NCBI GenBank assembly: GCA_030549495.1
Contig: JAUIRK010000054.1
Span: 372,001-436,000 of the forward strand
DNA from: Nectonema munidae
Taxonomy: Eukaryota > Nematomorpha > Nectonematoida > Nectonematidae
Direction of reading: 5' to 3'
Length of the DNA stretch: 64,000 bases
The translations under genes and the position numbers were made by a program. Below, piece by piece: positions 1 to 13,200 of this stretch (positions are counted from its first letter, which is position 1; each line of letters begins with the position of its first letter). The notes beneath the pieces were generated by a model that was not told where the DNA came from, did not search any database, and saw only the letters and a list, made by a program, of their open reading frames with translations.

Positions 1-950
1 AACAAATGCAGGCAGACAATAACATCTCCGCATACGAAACTGAAGCTCTAGCACTCCTAAACATCATGCAACCACATCATTGATAACCTAACCTTCTTTA
101 CATCCAAATTCAAGCACATAATATTTTTTACAGACTTACACAACATAATAAAAAACTAACAACTTAACAGAAAAATTCCCCTTTCAACACTAAACCTAGC
201 TAAGAAATTAATCAACCTTAGCAACCATTTCTCAATTAAACTTTTCTGGTGCACCGTCCATTCCTCCTCCTTTGAAAATTTTTTAGTAGATCTCTTATGT
301 AAATCCATAACATCACAATATTTCCTAACCCACGCCCTCCCTCTATCCACTTTTGAAACATCAATAAATATCTCAACTACAAACGAATGGCTTTACTCAA
401 ACAACATACCTACCCCCATATCCCAATTTGCACTAAATAAAAACATTACTCTTCCTCGCAACATTATAAGATGGTTTAACTCACATTGCCCTTGTTACGA
501 TTACTTCTACAATTTTAATTTGCACTCTAACCCTTTTTGCAGATTCGGCTGCCCTCATATCGAAACTCCAATTCACATTATCCTCTATTGCCCAATATTC
601 TCATCAGAACGAACCAAACTCATTGAAAAAACACATTTATATTTTAAAGATCTTCCCTCCTCTCTACTAAAATTCTTATCATGCCCCAAAATCATTCACC
701 ACATCTCTCTTTTCCTTAATATAATAGAACCATTACTCTCTACCCACCAACACTTAACTCCACCCTTATTAAACACCTTGCATAATCATAAACAGCAACC
801 TAATTTATACTTTTCACCTCATCAAACTTTCTTATTTCTACTTTAGATCCTAAATCCACAAAACATTTTTATAAATCCCTAAGTTAACAATTGATGCAAG
901 CATATTGGAAAGTGCTTAGATATCTCCTACCTACCTACCTACCTACATAG
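1..950 (+). mobile_element. 3' end of a LINE (non-LTR retrotransposon) with RNase H remnant
   Basis: A broken reading frame on the + strand first resembles an RNase H domain: AYETEALALLNIM near the left edge, FFTDLHNI near 130-150, and FWCTVHSSSFENFLVDLL near 245-295 where families such as R1, I and Jockey have WxPxHSGIxGNExxDxLAK. An open stretch from 520 to 846 follows, with CRFGCPHIETPIHIILYCP, the cysteine/histidine tail usual after RNase H in these LINEs. The sequence ends in a run of CCTA units at about 926-946, which looks like the 3' tail. Stops and frame changes in the first 500 bases show an old copy. The 5' part lies outside the window. It ends about 200 bases upstream of the GANAB start codon. 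Confidence 0.75.
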
Positions 951-1106
951 TGCGCTAGTGTTACGAATAACGTCAAGGTTTTTTCACCATATTGAAGAAA
1001 TCTAATACCATAATTTAATTTTTTTTTGCAATAATTTAGTCTTTAGATTATTTTAAACGTTCCAAACAGAGGCTTATATAATTAGATTTAAATTTTTTTA
1101 ATTTAA

Positions 1107-1142
1107 ATGGAACCTAAACTGCTACATTTTTTCAAATCCTAG
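1107..1142 (+). promoter_or_regulatory. Candidate upstream ORF in the GANAB leader
   Basis: A short frame MEPKLLHFFKS plus stop ends four bases before the GANAB start codon at 1147. A TATATAAT at 1075-1082 could be a TATA element; if so, transcription would begin close to this uORF and might or might not include it. Whether it is transcribed is not visible here. Confidence 0.25.
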
Positions 1143-1146
1143 TCAT

Positions 1147-1244
1147 ATGAAATTTCGTGTTTTTGTACTTACTTTATTATTTTATATTACGTTTGCAGTT
1201 GATAAGGAGAATTTTAAAACTTGTAATCAAAGTAGTTTTTGCAG
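1147..1244 (+). CDS. GANAB: GANAB exon 1: signal peptide and N-terminus
   Basis: The frame from ATG at 1147 reads [17 protein letters not shown], a typical signal peptide, then [15 protein letters not shown], closely like the start of mature insect and vertebrate GANAB (NFKxCxQSSFCRR). It stops at AG before the donor GTAGTT at 1245, phase 2, which completes an arginine codon with the first base of exon 2. Confidence 0.88.
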
Positions 1245-4200
1245 GTAGTTTTAATTTCTTTCTACTTTTATTTAAGCATCGTTGTTGATATATTTCTGAC
1301 AATTTTTTACAAAATATTCATGGAAGTATTTTTTAACAACGTAACTTTTTCTCATATAATTTTTATTTTGTATAATATTGTCAAATTTAAAATATAAGTA
1401 TTTTAAATTAAACACTTTCTTCGTTTTAAATAATATAATTTATCTATAATATATAAATTCACACATAAAATTTTTTTAGATCAATTTTATCATTACATTA
1501 GTTAAGTTAGTTTTATATTTTAGTCTAAATTAAAATTTTAAATTAGCATGAGTGATGTGTTCAACAGCAAGTTTAAGTTTTAAATAAGAATACACCCTTC
1601 CTGAAAATATTTAATATTATGTGTTAGAAAACATTTTGAGCTGGTCAACTGTTTTAAAATTTATTTCTTTATCTTTTTAAGAGAAAACAAAATTTACTTT
1701 ATTGAGTTTTATTCGGCTTGATCATCACCAATTTTGGGCTTGAGTAAGTTTGTCTAAATCAGTTTTCCAACTCTTTGACTTAAAGTTGTATTTTATTATG
1801 ACAAATTAAACATATAAAACAATATCATTGAAAATTAAAATTGATGATAAAGAAAAATTAAAAGTATATAATCACTATGTACAATATTTTTAATATATAA
1901 AATGCTTAACACTGTCGACACATTTTATTACTTCATCATTAACACGATATCAAACATTGCGGTTACCTTTACAACCACTGAAAAATTGGCCCTTTCCTGT
2001 TTTGGCCCCGCCATCTTAAAGGTAAATAAAAAAATGAAGCCTTCTAAGCCATACCTTTCTTATGTAATTGTTTCTGTCAACCGTTGTGTTTTTATTCATT
2101 CCAAGTTCTCTCGCAATATTTTATTGAAGTCAGTTCATACGCCCATGAATAAATGAAGAGAATTATCATGAAGCAGCCAGCCAATTATTTGTTCCTACTT
2201 CTTTCTCTTTCCCTTTCCTTCAGCCCCTTTTGTAACAACGCCAACGATTCTTCTTTTCTCCTCAAAAAATTAACTTCATTGAGTGTCCATTTGCACATTT
2301 TCGCTTCAACTGCACCATTCCAACCTCTTGTAGATAAATGATTCATTTTTCTTCATTGTCAAGTTTACAAATAAGTGATTTTAAATTGTTCATTTTTAAG
2401 ATTGTTTTATTATTAACCAGACTACTAATAAGGGGACGATTAATTATTCATTTATGGAATTGTTTATGGAACAGAAAATTGAAAAAATTAGTGGCGGGGC
2501 CAAAATAGAAAAGTACCAAAAAATTGGTGATGTAGCTCTGTTTCAGCATAGATGCATTCGCATCCATTGACATTATTCTGCGTAGGATCTTCTGATAGCT
2601 TGGTACAAGATCTTCCATATTATCTGACATTTCAATCCAGTTTTGAATAATTTCCATGACATCATTAACCTGTGATAGTGTAGGCTTTTTCTTCGGTGAT
2701 TCTGTTCTTTCTTTTTCTTTCATTTCTAAATCTCTATTTCTAGTCTCGATAATTCCAGCATAATCTTCGAACGGCACACATGAGTGAAGAGCATCTAAGT
2801 GTATGTCATCTGGATCTTCTCTATCACTGTCAGAATGAACTTGATTCTCATTGGAAGCAGATTTAAAATTTGCATGTTTGAAACAATTCTGAATGGTTTT
2901 TTCTGTGACTTTATCCCATGCTTGGTTAAGCATCCGTAATGCATCAAGTATGGGATCTTTACATCTGTTTTTTCTCAATAGATTTTAGCCTCTTCACGAT
3001 AACAAGCTTTCGATAATTGACTTTTAGATTTTGTATAATACCATGGTCCAAAGGCTGAGTTTTACTTGTAGTGTTAGGTGCCCAAAAAACAAAGTGAGTG
3101 CTTTTAGGTTCTTGAATTTCGGATGAGCTGGACAGTTGTCTACATCTGATGTAATCCCTGCTTTCCTGTTTGCCTCGTAAGAAGTGGGTAGAGTTTTGAT
3201 GGTTTTAAAACATCGTCGATTTTTTGGCTTTCCAATAACAAGAAGAGGCACCTTATCAGAACCCGACATATTAGCGCAAACTAAAAGAGTTAAACGCTCC
3301 TTAGCGTTTTTACCACTATGAAAATGTGTTCCTTTGAACTCAAGAGTTTTGTTAGGTAGTAAACGAAAAAATAGCCCAGTTTCATCGGCATTAAAGATGC
3401 TACAGGGACTGCATTCCTCCAAAATTGTCTGCAGAGTAGAACACCACGCTTTATTAGAATCTATATTTTCATTCACGCTGTTCATTTCCCCACATACACG
3501 TTTAATTGTAATGTTGTGACGCTCTTTGAAACGTTCGAGCCACCCTTTTGTACAATTGGTATATTCTCGTCTCTTGCTTTCTTGAACCTTTGGAGAACGG
3601 CTTGTTCTGTGTCTTTAAATGTTACTGTTCTCATCTTTTTTCTCTTTGATGCAAAGATACTTTGCTCTTAGGCATCTTTGATTTTTTGCGCATTTTTGAT
3701 CCACGTAGATAAAGTATTTTGAGGAATTGTGTACTTCTTTTTAATAGCGGATTTATTATCTATTCCAGCCTTTACATCGAGAATGGCTTGAAATTTCATT
3801 TCTATGGTAAGGATTTTTAGCTTTCGTTTATTACCAGAAGTGAAAAGCTTATATGTAGTGTCTTGACTCAAATAAGTGCTAATAGAAATCAAAAGTTGAC
3901 TTTTAACTGCATTAACTTATCGTTCGACATACTAATTTTTGCATACGTTGAAATACCTATGTGTACGTTTAAATCTCCGTGTTTACATTTAAGTGCGCTG
4001 ATGTGCCCGTGCAAGTGTATGGGTGATTTTTTGTGTCTCTAGTTATCGAAACATTTTGGTATTTATAGTAGTCAAATAAGCATGTAAAATTGTCTTTTAA
4101 ATATAACTGTGTTGTTATTTCGAGATATTTTGGTGGGCCTAAAAAATCGTGGGCCAAGACAAGAAGTAATATTTCACTAATAGAGGCTGAAATAATTTCA

Positions 4201-7200
4201 TGGTATGGAGTCGAAGGGGAAACTTCATAAGGGATGCAGTCGAAGTCCACTACAAAATGTTCCGACTTTGCTGCCCTAGCACAAATGCTTACTTGCAGAG
4301 ACAATTTGTGTATGGCTCAAAATTTCACATGAAACTCAATGCTAGCAAAAACATCGAGCAATACTTTTCCCATTGTATTCATTTGTCTTCGTTGCCCGTA
4401 TTTAGCAATGTGATGCTGCTGATAAAATGTATGTGTTCGCTTTCTGTGACTAAAAGTTCATTTTAGCTTGCAAATATATTATAAAAATGACCTATAATAC
4501 ATCTTTAATCTATGCTTGATGATGGCGTATATATGACAACACATTGTTTTACTTTGACTCTTGATGAGGAAAAGAAAATGAATGGGGAAAGCTTTGTTTA
4601 GAATTTAGTCTGTAGACAACAACAACTTCATTAATGTAAATTTCTTCATAAAATCTATCGCATAACAACAGATTTATGACATTGCGATATTTTTTTAATA
4701 AAATTTATTTTCTACTTTAGGAATATTGCCTGATAGATTCCTTACATCTAGAATCGAGATGCTATCATCTCCAATTAAATGTTAAGAATAGCAATTTCAT
4801 TTGAAGTTCTATTCACTTTTAAACTTCAATTTAAACTAAAGATATTAATGAACTTTCTTCATTAAGCACTTTTGCAGTGTACAATATGCAGAAAAAAACG
4901 GCATCCTATGATATATATGTATAGTGTATACAACAAAATCTGAAAGATACGACAACGCAAAAAATGAAACGTCTTGGCCGTAACTAAAACGCGGTCGTAT
5001 TACAAAGGATCTTTGTCTATTATTTTGTATCGATATAACAATTATAATAGAATAAGGAGTCATATAAAGAACAAGCCAAAATAGTTTTAAAAATTTTTAA
5101 TATAATTTTCAATGTTAGATAAATTAATTAGAGATAAATCTAAAATCTAAATTATAACTCAGATCAGAACATAAATTCAGGCTACCATTAGTATCCTTTC
5201 CTTGGGAGTAAAATGAATTGAAAGATAAAGATATTTTCACTAGTTGTAAATTCATTGAAATCAAATTGGGAATGAACATGCTGTTTCATCAATTTAAGGA
5301 AGCTTTTAAAGACGCTTATAATTCGCAATAAGGTCCTAAAAGCAATTTACACTGATTCATTTATATTTAATAAAAACTTTCACAATTAGTAGAAATACGT
5401 TTGGATTAATGGAAAAAATCTTAATTGATTTGTCTCAAATTTGAAAAGGTATTCAACCTCTTTTGTAGCTTTTTTCCATAAATTCAACAATGATTCGGAA
5501 TCTATTTGTAAAGCATCACGAAACACACGTAGACTTTGCAATACTTCCTTAGAAGTTATCATTTCATAATTTACAATTTCATCGATGGTTCAAGATTTTT
5601 TTCTGGAGAAATTTCATGACTTGTACATGTTTCAACCATCCCGTAAAAATTCTTTGCTTTTCTATGATCTCAATTTTTTTGAGGTTTAAATGCACGCGTG
5701 ATACTACTCTTAAACATAAATAAAAAATATAACAAAAATATTAACTATAATTGATAACAGGTAGCTTTTAAATCACATAGCGGTGAAAAGAATATTACTG
5801 ATCCAAAATTATGCCTATCTTTTCTGATCATTGGTATCTATTACTTTAGTATCTGTTTAGTTAAAGAACAATCTGTATTAAAATTTAACTATTAATTTTA
5901 AACAAAAAATTCAAAAAGAGAAGTAATCGAATAAATAATTTTATTTTGTTTTGGCTCAAAAGTTGGAGTGATTAGAGTAAAAAAATAAAAATTCAAACCA
6001 TGTATTTTTTTAATTGGGATATTCATGTGGAACTAATCATTTTAAAGAAAATCAAGACCCTGCGTTTTAAACACTACGCCGTTTGCCTAGTTTTGTAAGA
6101 TTTAGTCAATATTTGTAATAGTGAGGAAGAATTGTGACTGCGGTATAAGAAGGTACTAATGAAATTTTTCAACTTTTTTCTTTCAAATATTATAAATCTG
6201 CAAAGAGTGTGATGGCATGTATCATATTTTAAGTTGGTTTTTTGCCAAGAAAGGCACATATATCATGATCAAAAAATATTTGAAAGTTGAATAATTCTCT
6301 TCAATTATTTAAAAAATTCACTGATTTTGTCAGTTGATTAGAAATATGATCTTTGATGAACTGCACAATTTTATTTTTTTATCCAGCCAAATATATTTTA
6401 ATGATACAGAGAGAGGATATACCGTGAGGCCGACTTTGAAAGTAGAAAATATGCTCTGAATCGGATTCCCTGGCTAGTTAGATTGAATTAGTTAGTTTTA
6501 AGAGGTGAGTAGTTTTAGTCACTATATATGTATCCCTTATGGTGAAATAACTGTCCTATTGCTGACACGAGATACAATGTACTACATACTTGGTAAAAAA
6601 TTTTAGACGCCAGAGAGCAACAGTTGAGCATCAATATGTTTATGAACTTCGGCCATATGCCCTATCTACTTCCGCTGACCAAGAGTACGCGTATGTAGCT
6701 CTGCTCCGCGCATCCAATTCGACAGCTTCACTTCCCACTCTCAAATTAGAAATAACATGTTTGGAAAATGGCACTTTTCGATTCAAGATAAATGAAGCAG
6801 AAGAGACGATTAAACCGCGCTTTGAAGTCAAAGACTCCTTAGTTCTTCCTCTGACACTTGTAAGGTAAGGGCATTTATTTTTCTTATTGTTTTCCTCTTG
6901 AAAATCTATCCAGTACTAAATCTAGTTTAGATTTTTAACGGAGTTGTTTTGTTTCGGGAATGTGAGCTTTTGTCCACAACCAAAATGAAATTTTGTTGAA
7001 CAAAAATTGTTAATATTATATATATACATTATACATATCAAATGCCCTTTGGGGACAAGTGTAACACCAGTGTTTCAAGAAATGAAGATCGTCTACTTTA
7101 AATATATTAAATTCCTTAGGGAAAGGAAACAGAATATTAGTAATACTAATATTAATTAAAATATTAATAATTAAAATTAATCAGTAATGAAATAACTCGT

Positions 7201-10200
7201 TAGATTTAGAATTAGTTGACTTTTTAAAAATCATGACTACTAAGGTATATTAGAATACTTATTCATGTTGGTAATTAGTAAATCATTTTTTGAGTGTCGA
7301 TCAAATCGGGTGTACCTCTTTATTTCAAAAATAATTCAGTGGTTTCCAAAAAAATTGAGACAAGCTAATATCGCTGTGCTGATTTCAGATATATAATAAT
7401 CAGTTCTTTCACATCACCTCTACTTTTTGAGATATACAAATACACTTGTGTTGCAATTTTTTAAGTTCTTATGTCACAGACAAGACAAATAATCCCAGGA
7501 GTTATTGATTTTTTTAGTTAAATAATATAATTTCAATGGCTTGAGGCACTTCAACGCATCGAGGTTGCATCAATAAGTCAGATTCTTTTTGTTACATGTA
7601 TCACGACTTTACAATAGTTTTTCAGCGCTGAAAAATGACACCTTTTGAGGACAGCTTACTTTTATTATTTTGACTGTAAATTGGAGATTAAGACAATGCT
7701 ATGCAGAAAAGCAAAGAATCACGCGAATGATTGTTATTTTTGTTTGACTAACATTAAAGCTTTTAATTCTTCTTTTTGAAAAAAATAAATATTCCAACCT
7801 TCCTTCAGCTCTAAAGCCAATACCCCATTCATATGATCTTCCTGGTACTACACCTCAAGCCTTGAATGGTTCACAGGACCTATTTTACAACCAAACCATC
7901 TTTCATTAACTTTTCCTAGTCCTATACCTCTGCTATACTCAAACAAAAGACGTTGATCATGACTGAGATCGGTTAGTTCATTTTCTTGAAACAACTCTTT
8001 ACTTCAAAATTTATTTCAGCTTGATGTTGTATGTTTTCACAACACTTTTGACCCAGTTCGCCATCTAGATATTTGAAGATACCCTTGAATGGAAGTTCTG
8101 TTTGATGAAGACTGCAACCAATGGTCTGAAGATTTCTTCCTAAAATTATTTCAAGTTTCACGACAGCCATTTTTCCAACCTGTATTGGTTGCAGTATTAT
8201 CTAAAAGAATGGCGCATATGCTCTGCTAGCTTTTATACTCTTTTAACACATAAAGTCTTTCCTTAGCAAGAATTTCCCCAGTTGCACCAATTAAAGGAAC
8301 AGTTCTGTGAGTAAGATATTTTCCTTGAGACTCTCCATCTTCAACTGTAAATGTCAAATGGTGTTCTTTTATTACATCTCTTTTTAATTAAGTTCATCTT
8401 CGAATCGTTCTACAAATGTTAAGGTTTTATCGTCAATTTTTCCAAAACGCCAATACAGAAAAACTCGTTCTTTGCTTTTATTTCATCATTGCTGATTATT
8501 TTTACCTTGGCTTTGGCTCTATCTATTTTACTTTTATCAATAAATATATCTTGAACTTTAACTTCTTCTTTCAATAAATGTTTTATGTCATTATATTGAC
8601 ATCCGATACGTCTCTACTTTATATATTAATGTAAAGGTAATAATACACCTGAATATTGTAGTTGGAATACTATTTGAAAAAGCATATAAATGATAAGGCA
8701 GCTGGGGAATTCTAAACAACTTTTTAAATTTTGCTTCATGTTATCGTGGGCTTTCTCTGAAATTCTGTTAAAAAAGGCCAAATACCTAAACGAAATTCGT
8801 TATTATTGAAAAATGAACATTCTTATTCATAGATCAGAAAGAGTACGTCAAAATAATTTTAAAACACACCAACAATTATAAAATTACATAAATTTAACTA
8901 TACTAGTTTAACAATTATAATTTTCATTACAATTAAAATTCTTTTTAAAATAAGTATCTATTATTTTGAGAGAAATAAACACCATTTGAATGAAAGAAAG
9001 ATTCATACAATTATAAAAAAAGAACAGTTCGTGACATCAGTAAGACAAAATGTTTACAAATTTAAATAGAATAGACAATATATTTTCAATATAGAAAGTT
9101 TTTTTTTAAGGAAAATATTCAAAAAGGCCTTAGGCTGCTGATATAAATAAAACCCATGCACATTTATAAAAGTGTACTTTATAAATTTGTATACTCTTAA
9201 GAATGACAAACGGGGTCAATGACCTATTTAGTTCTACAATAATTTCATAGATTTTCAGAAATTGACAATTTGAACTAAAATATCATACAATAGAAACCCT
9301 TTCAGCCTCATGAAACATCAATGTCCATGAAATGAAAGTCCTCTGCCTTAAGTTGTATAAAAACGAATTGAAAAAGATAAGCACGATTCGTTTTCAAAAA
9401 CTGAGCTTAAAGAGCCAAGAAACAGTAAAACGTTTTCCATAAAAATACGTAAGTTAACCCATTTACGACCAATGTTCCTATTTTGGAACATAAGTAATTT
9501 CATCTTCGTCTGCTTTTTTCAATGACTTTGAATATAAATCGTCTGCGTTTTTTAGATATCGTCTGCTTTGCTTGGTCTTAAATGGGTTATTAAGATGACT
9601 TTTGGACATACCTTTTTTTGTTTGTGTTTAGAATGAAAGTGTCGCTGACTGCTGCCTCTGATGATCATGCTAGTTCTTCTCCACACTCCGACTTCACTAC
9701 GCTTTCATCTACGCCAAACGAAGAAAGCAAAGTCATCATCCAGCACTCGCCTTTTCAGATGCTGGTCTACCAGTCAGGGGTTCTTGTCATCACCATCAAC
9801 TCTCATGGACTCCTCAATTTCGAGGCCTACCGCTATAAGCGCTTTAAACGGAAGTTGACTGTTCACCCTGACGAGTAACACCACACACACACACACACAT
9901 AGATACACATGCATGCATATGTACTAGGGGTAGATCAAATAATGCTTAATTTTTATATCATCGCCATGACGTATTATCGGGTTTGAGAAGTTCCAGAATG
10001 CTGGGATAAGTCGGGTTACCAAAAAAGACAATAAATACAGTTGAGCAAATTTAATTTTGCGTCTCCTGAGAAACCTGCCCCTTATCGCCTCCAATCTAAG
10101 CCCTAAACTTATTGTCTCATTCGTTATGTTATCCAATTCACCCACATTTTATTCAAAAATCATTGGCACTGCTGATTTCTGAACTGTTATCTAATGAAGA

Positions 10201-13200
10201 AGCAATTTTTTCAATATTGATTTTAATTGCCCTCTACATGACTCAAATAATAATTTTAATTTTGATAAGACTTCCTTTAAGATTTTTACATCTCTTATGA
10301 ACGCATTTTTTCGCATTCATTACAAAAATTGAGTTGGTCCTAACTCTGCTACCACAACTCCACATGAGTCAATCTTAGCGCTTATAGAAAGTGAATTCGT
10401 TGTGTCACATCTTCATCCACTTAGTCTTTTTCATATTTACCAAGAATCCCTTGTTTTCAATTAAAAATTTCCATATTTCTAACTTTGAGCTTAATTCCTC
10501 AAGAGATCTTCCCATTAAAACATCCTCGTCAGCATACATTAATTCAAACATATAATTCTTATTTACTTTGGATTGGAGAAAACTTCATACAGCACTAAGT
10601 TAAAAAAATAGCCTAAAACTGAACCTTGGTGCACACCAAAATAATTCAGAATTTTTATGTCAATTTATTCTCAATAAAAATTTATGTTTCAAATTTCTCA
10701 TACATAGACAAAATGGAACGTGTAAAACGTTGATTTACACCTTTTCTACAAAGAGCCCATTTAATCAAACGCCTTGGTACCGAGTCAAAGGCCTTCTCCA
10801 TGTCCACAAAGCATATGACCAGGATTTACCATTTCTAGACATTTTCTCAATTTACTGTCTCAACGATTCTCTTACTAAGTTTAATCTTTTCTCTAATACG
10901 CTTTCAGCAATTTTCATACCATGTTCCAAGTGTTTGATTGATCTATAATTATTATTTTCCAAAGTAGAACCTTTTCCTTTGTATAGAGGTAGTAAAACAC
11001 TATTTTTCCACGATACAGAAACCGACTGTCCTTCAACATATCTTTTATCAATTCTTTCAATACTTTTTTCTACATAATTTATACATTTCTGTAGTTGTTT
11101 AACCAGCCTCCTTCTCTGTTTTCATTGAGTCTAATGCCTCATTCATTGCTTTCACTAAAAGTTACTTTTTCGCCAGGAGCTTCTACAGTAGCCATTTTTT
11201 CCAATTTATCAATTACAATTTCCTTGTTGAATAGACTTGATGTCAAATACACTTACAAATTCCTTTATTCCTGACTGAATATAAAAATACAAATTTGCAA
11301 AACAAAAATTTGTTGACTATAATATTTTTGTTTTACTGAAATTTTTCCGCTATAAACACTAGAAGAGCAATTGCTCTAAAACTTTGATATATCAGATCAA
11401 AATATATATATAATCGCAGTGGTACTTGCCAAATGTATAAATGTATTACATTTGAATACACTGTAAGAAAGCTTGCGGCATTTGTTTATTCTAGGTTCAG
11501 TCCTTCAGAGCAGATTATAAAAATTCGTAATTAAAAAAATGTTATCAATACAAAATATAAAAATTCTTGCATTTTATTAGCAAAAAGTACAATAATTACT
11601 TATCTTTTAGGATTCGGAGTTTTGCGAGAAAGCTTTGTTCTTTTTTTGAAAGCACATTAAAGCGATTAAAAAAGATCTTTCCTATTCAGCACTTGCAGGC
11701 TTATTGTCAATAAAGGGGATAAATTTTTTTCTGGTTATTCCTCTTACAATATTTTTTTAATTAATTTTTTCCAACGATTTAAAAGCTAATAATGCTTAAT
11801 TTAATATCAAAAATTTTGAAGAATAGAGCTCACAAAATTATTGATTCTCACTACACTCATTTTACATAGGAACCGGTACTGTACCAGGATCGAGAACCAG
11901 TGTTTCCGCACTAATCCAATCACCTCGTAAAATATTTGCTGCGCGTGGCGAGACGCCGTTGGGCAAACCCGCATTCGTTGGTCTACCTCGCGCTCGGCAC
12001 TAATACATAAATACTTAGAAACACACACACCCTCTCCTCATTAATAAACGCTGATTTAGATATGACGAAGAAGATGATGAAGAAGAATACGACTTTCCCG
12101 AACATAAAAAAGTTGGCGCCGTATGTCACTTTAGTACATTATTTACCTTGATTCAGAACATGATTTGCCTACGTAGGCCCTTTGTCAGATCTTCGGCGAT
12201 AGTGGGAGCTTTTAAAAACAGGGGTTCAAATTTCCCTATTCGAGCAATAGCGGTTTTAGTTTCTAAATAAGGATCTCTGTGGCAGAATAATGGCAAGAAA
12301 TAAATGTAATTATTTACTTTCCATAGTATTTATGAATAAATCAAACTTTGAATTGATTAGTTATTTATTCAGTTAGCTTATGCCATCAGTTATCTCTATA
12401 TGTTACTGGGTATATCTGGTAAGAATTTCTCTACTCTAAAACTTCTTTTGTCTTTTGTTCCCGAATCCACATGGTAAGACGTGCTTCACAACACATAAGT
12501 TTGTGGGACATTTTTATGGTGCATAAATAGTAATTATATACCTAGTGTGGTTTTGGAATTGTGTACATACTTTGAAACCATATTCTCAATGTTGTTTCTT
12601 GTCACTTCAATACATTTCTTTCTTTCTTTATATTTGATTGGTTAACAAGTTTTTCCTATATATTTCAATTATAAAGTTATATTTTATATTTAAATGATTA
12701 CTTAAAAAATACTGAAATTTCACAATCATGAATACCTTTAAAGTAATTTACTTCTTTAAGACCTTTAAAATAGTTTATTTCATCTAATATTCCGCCTTCA
12801 ACATTTATACTCGGGATGTAGCGATTCTAGAATTTTAGCTGATACCGAAGCCCATATATTTTATTGTAATTTACCGATTTCCATTCTTCTTCTTAGCCTG
12901 ATTTTGTAAATGCCAATGGAACGTACATCTCAAAATATCTTATTATTAAGTTGGCACTTAAAAAATTTTATTGGGATGTGAAAACCATCTCACCCCTCTA
13001 AATGTGCTTCTCCCTCTGTTTATATACAAAAATATGTTATATATATGTATGTGTTATGTTTCTAAGTTAAAGAATTTGAAAAAAACCTATTTAAAATCTA
13101 TGTACATAATAAATTTAGAAAAGAAACAACTAAGGAACTAAATGTTATTTTATTTTAACTTTGACATATTTCAGTACTTAAAATTAAAGCTTCTCATGCT

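Noticed and set aside
2000-2505. TTTTGGCCCCGCCA inverted pair as the ends of a MITE
   Set aside because: One arm lies in the transposase-like codons of the Merlin remnant and the other in the Tigger 3' region, no target duplication is visible, and 14 bases could match by chance or shared decay.
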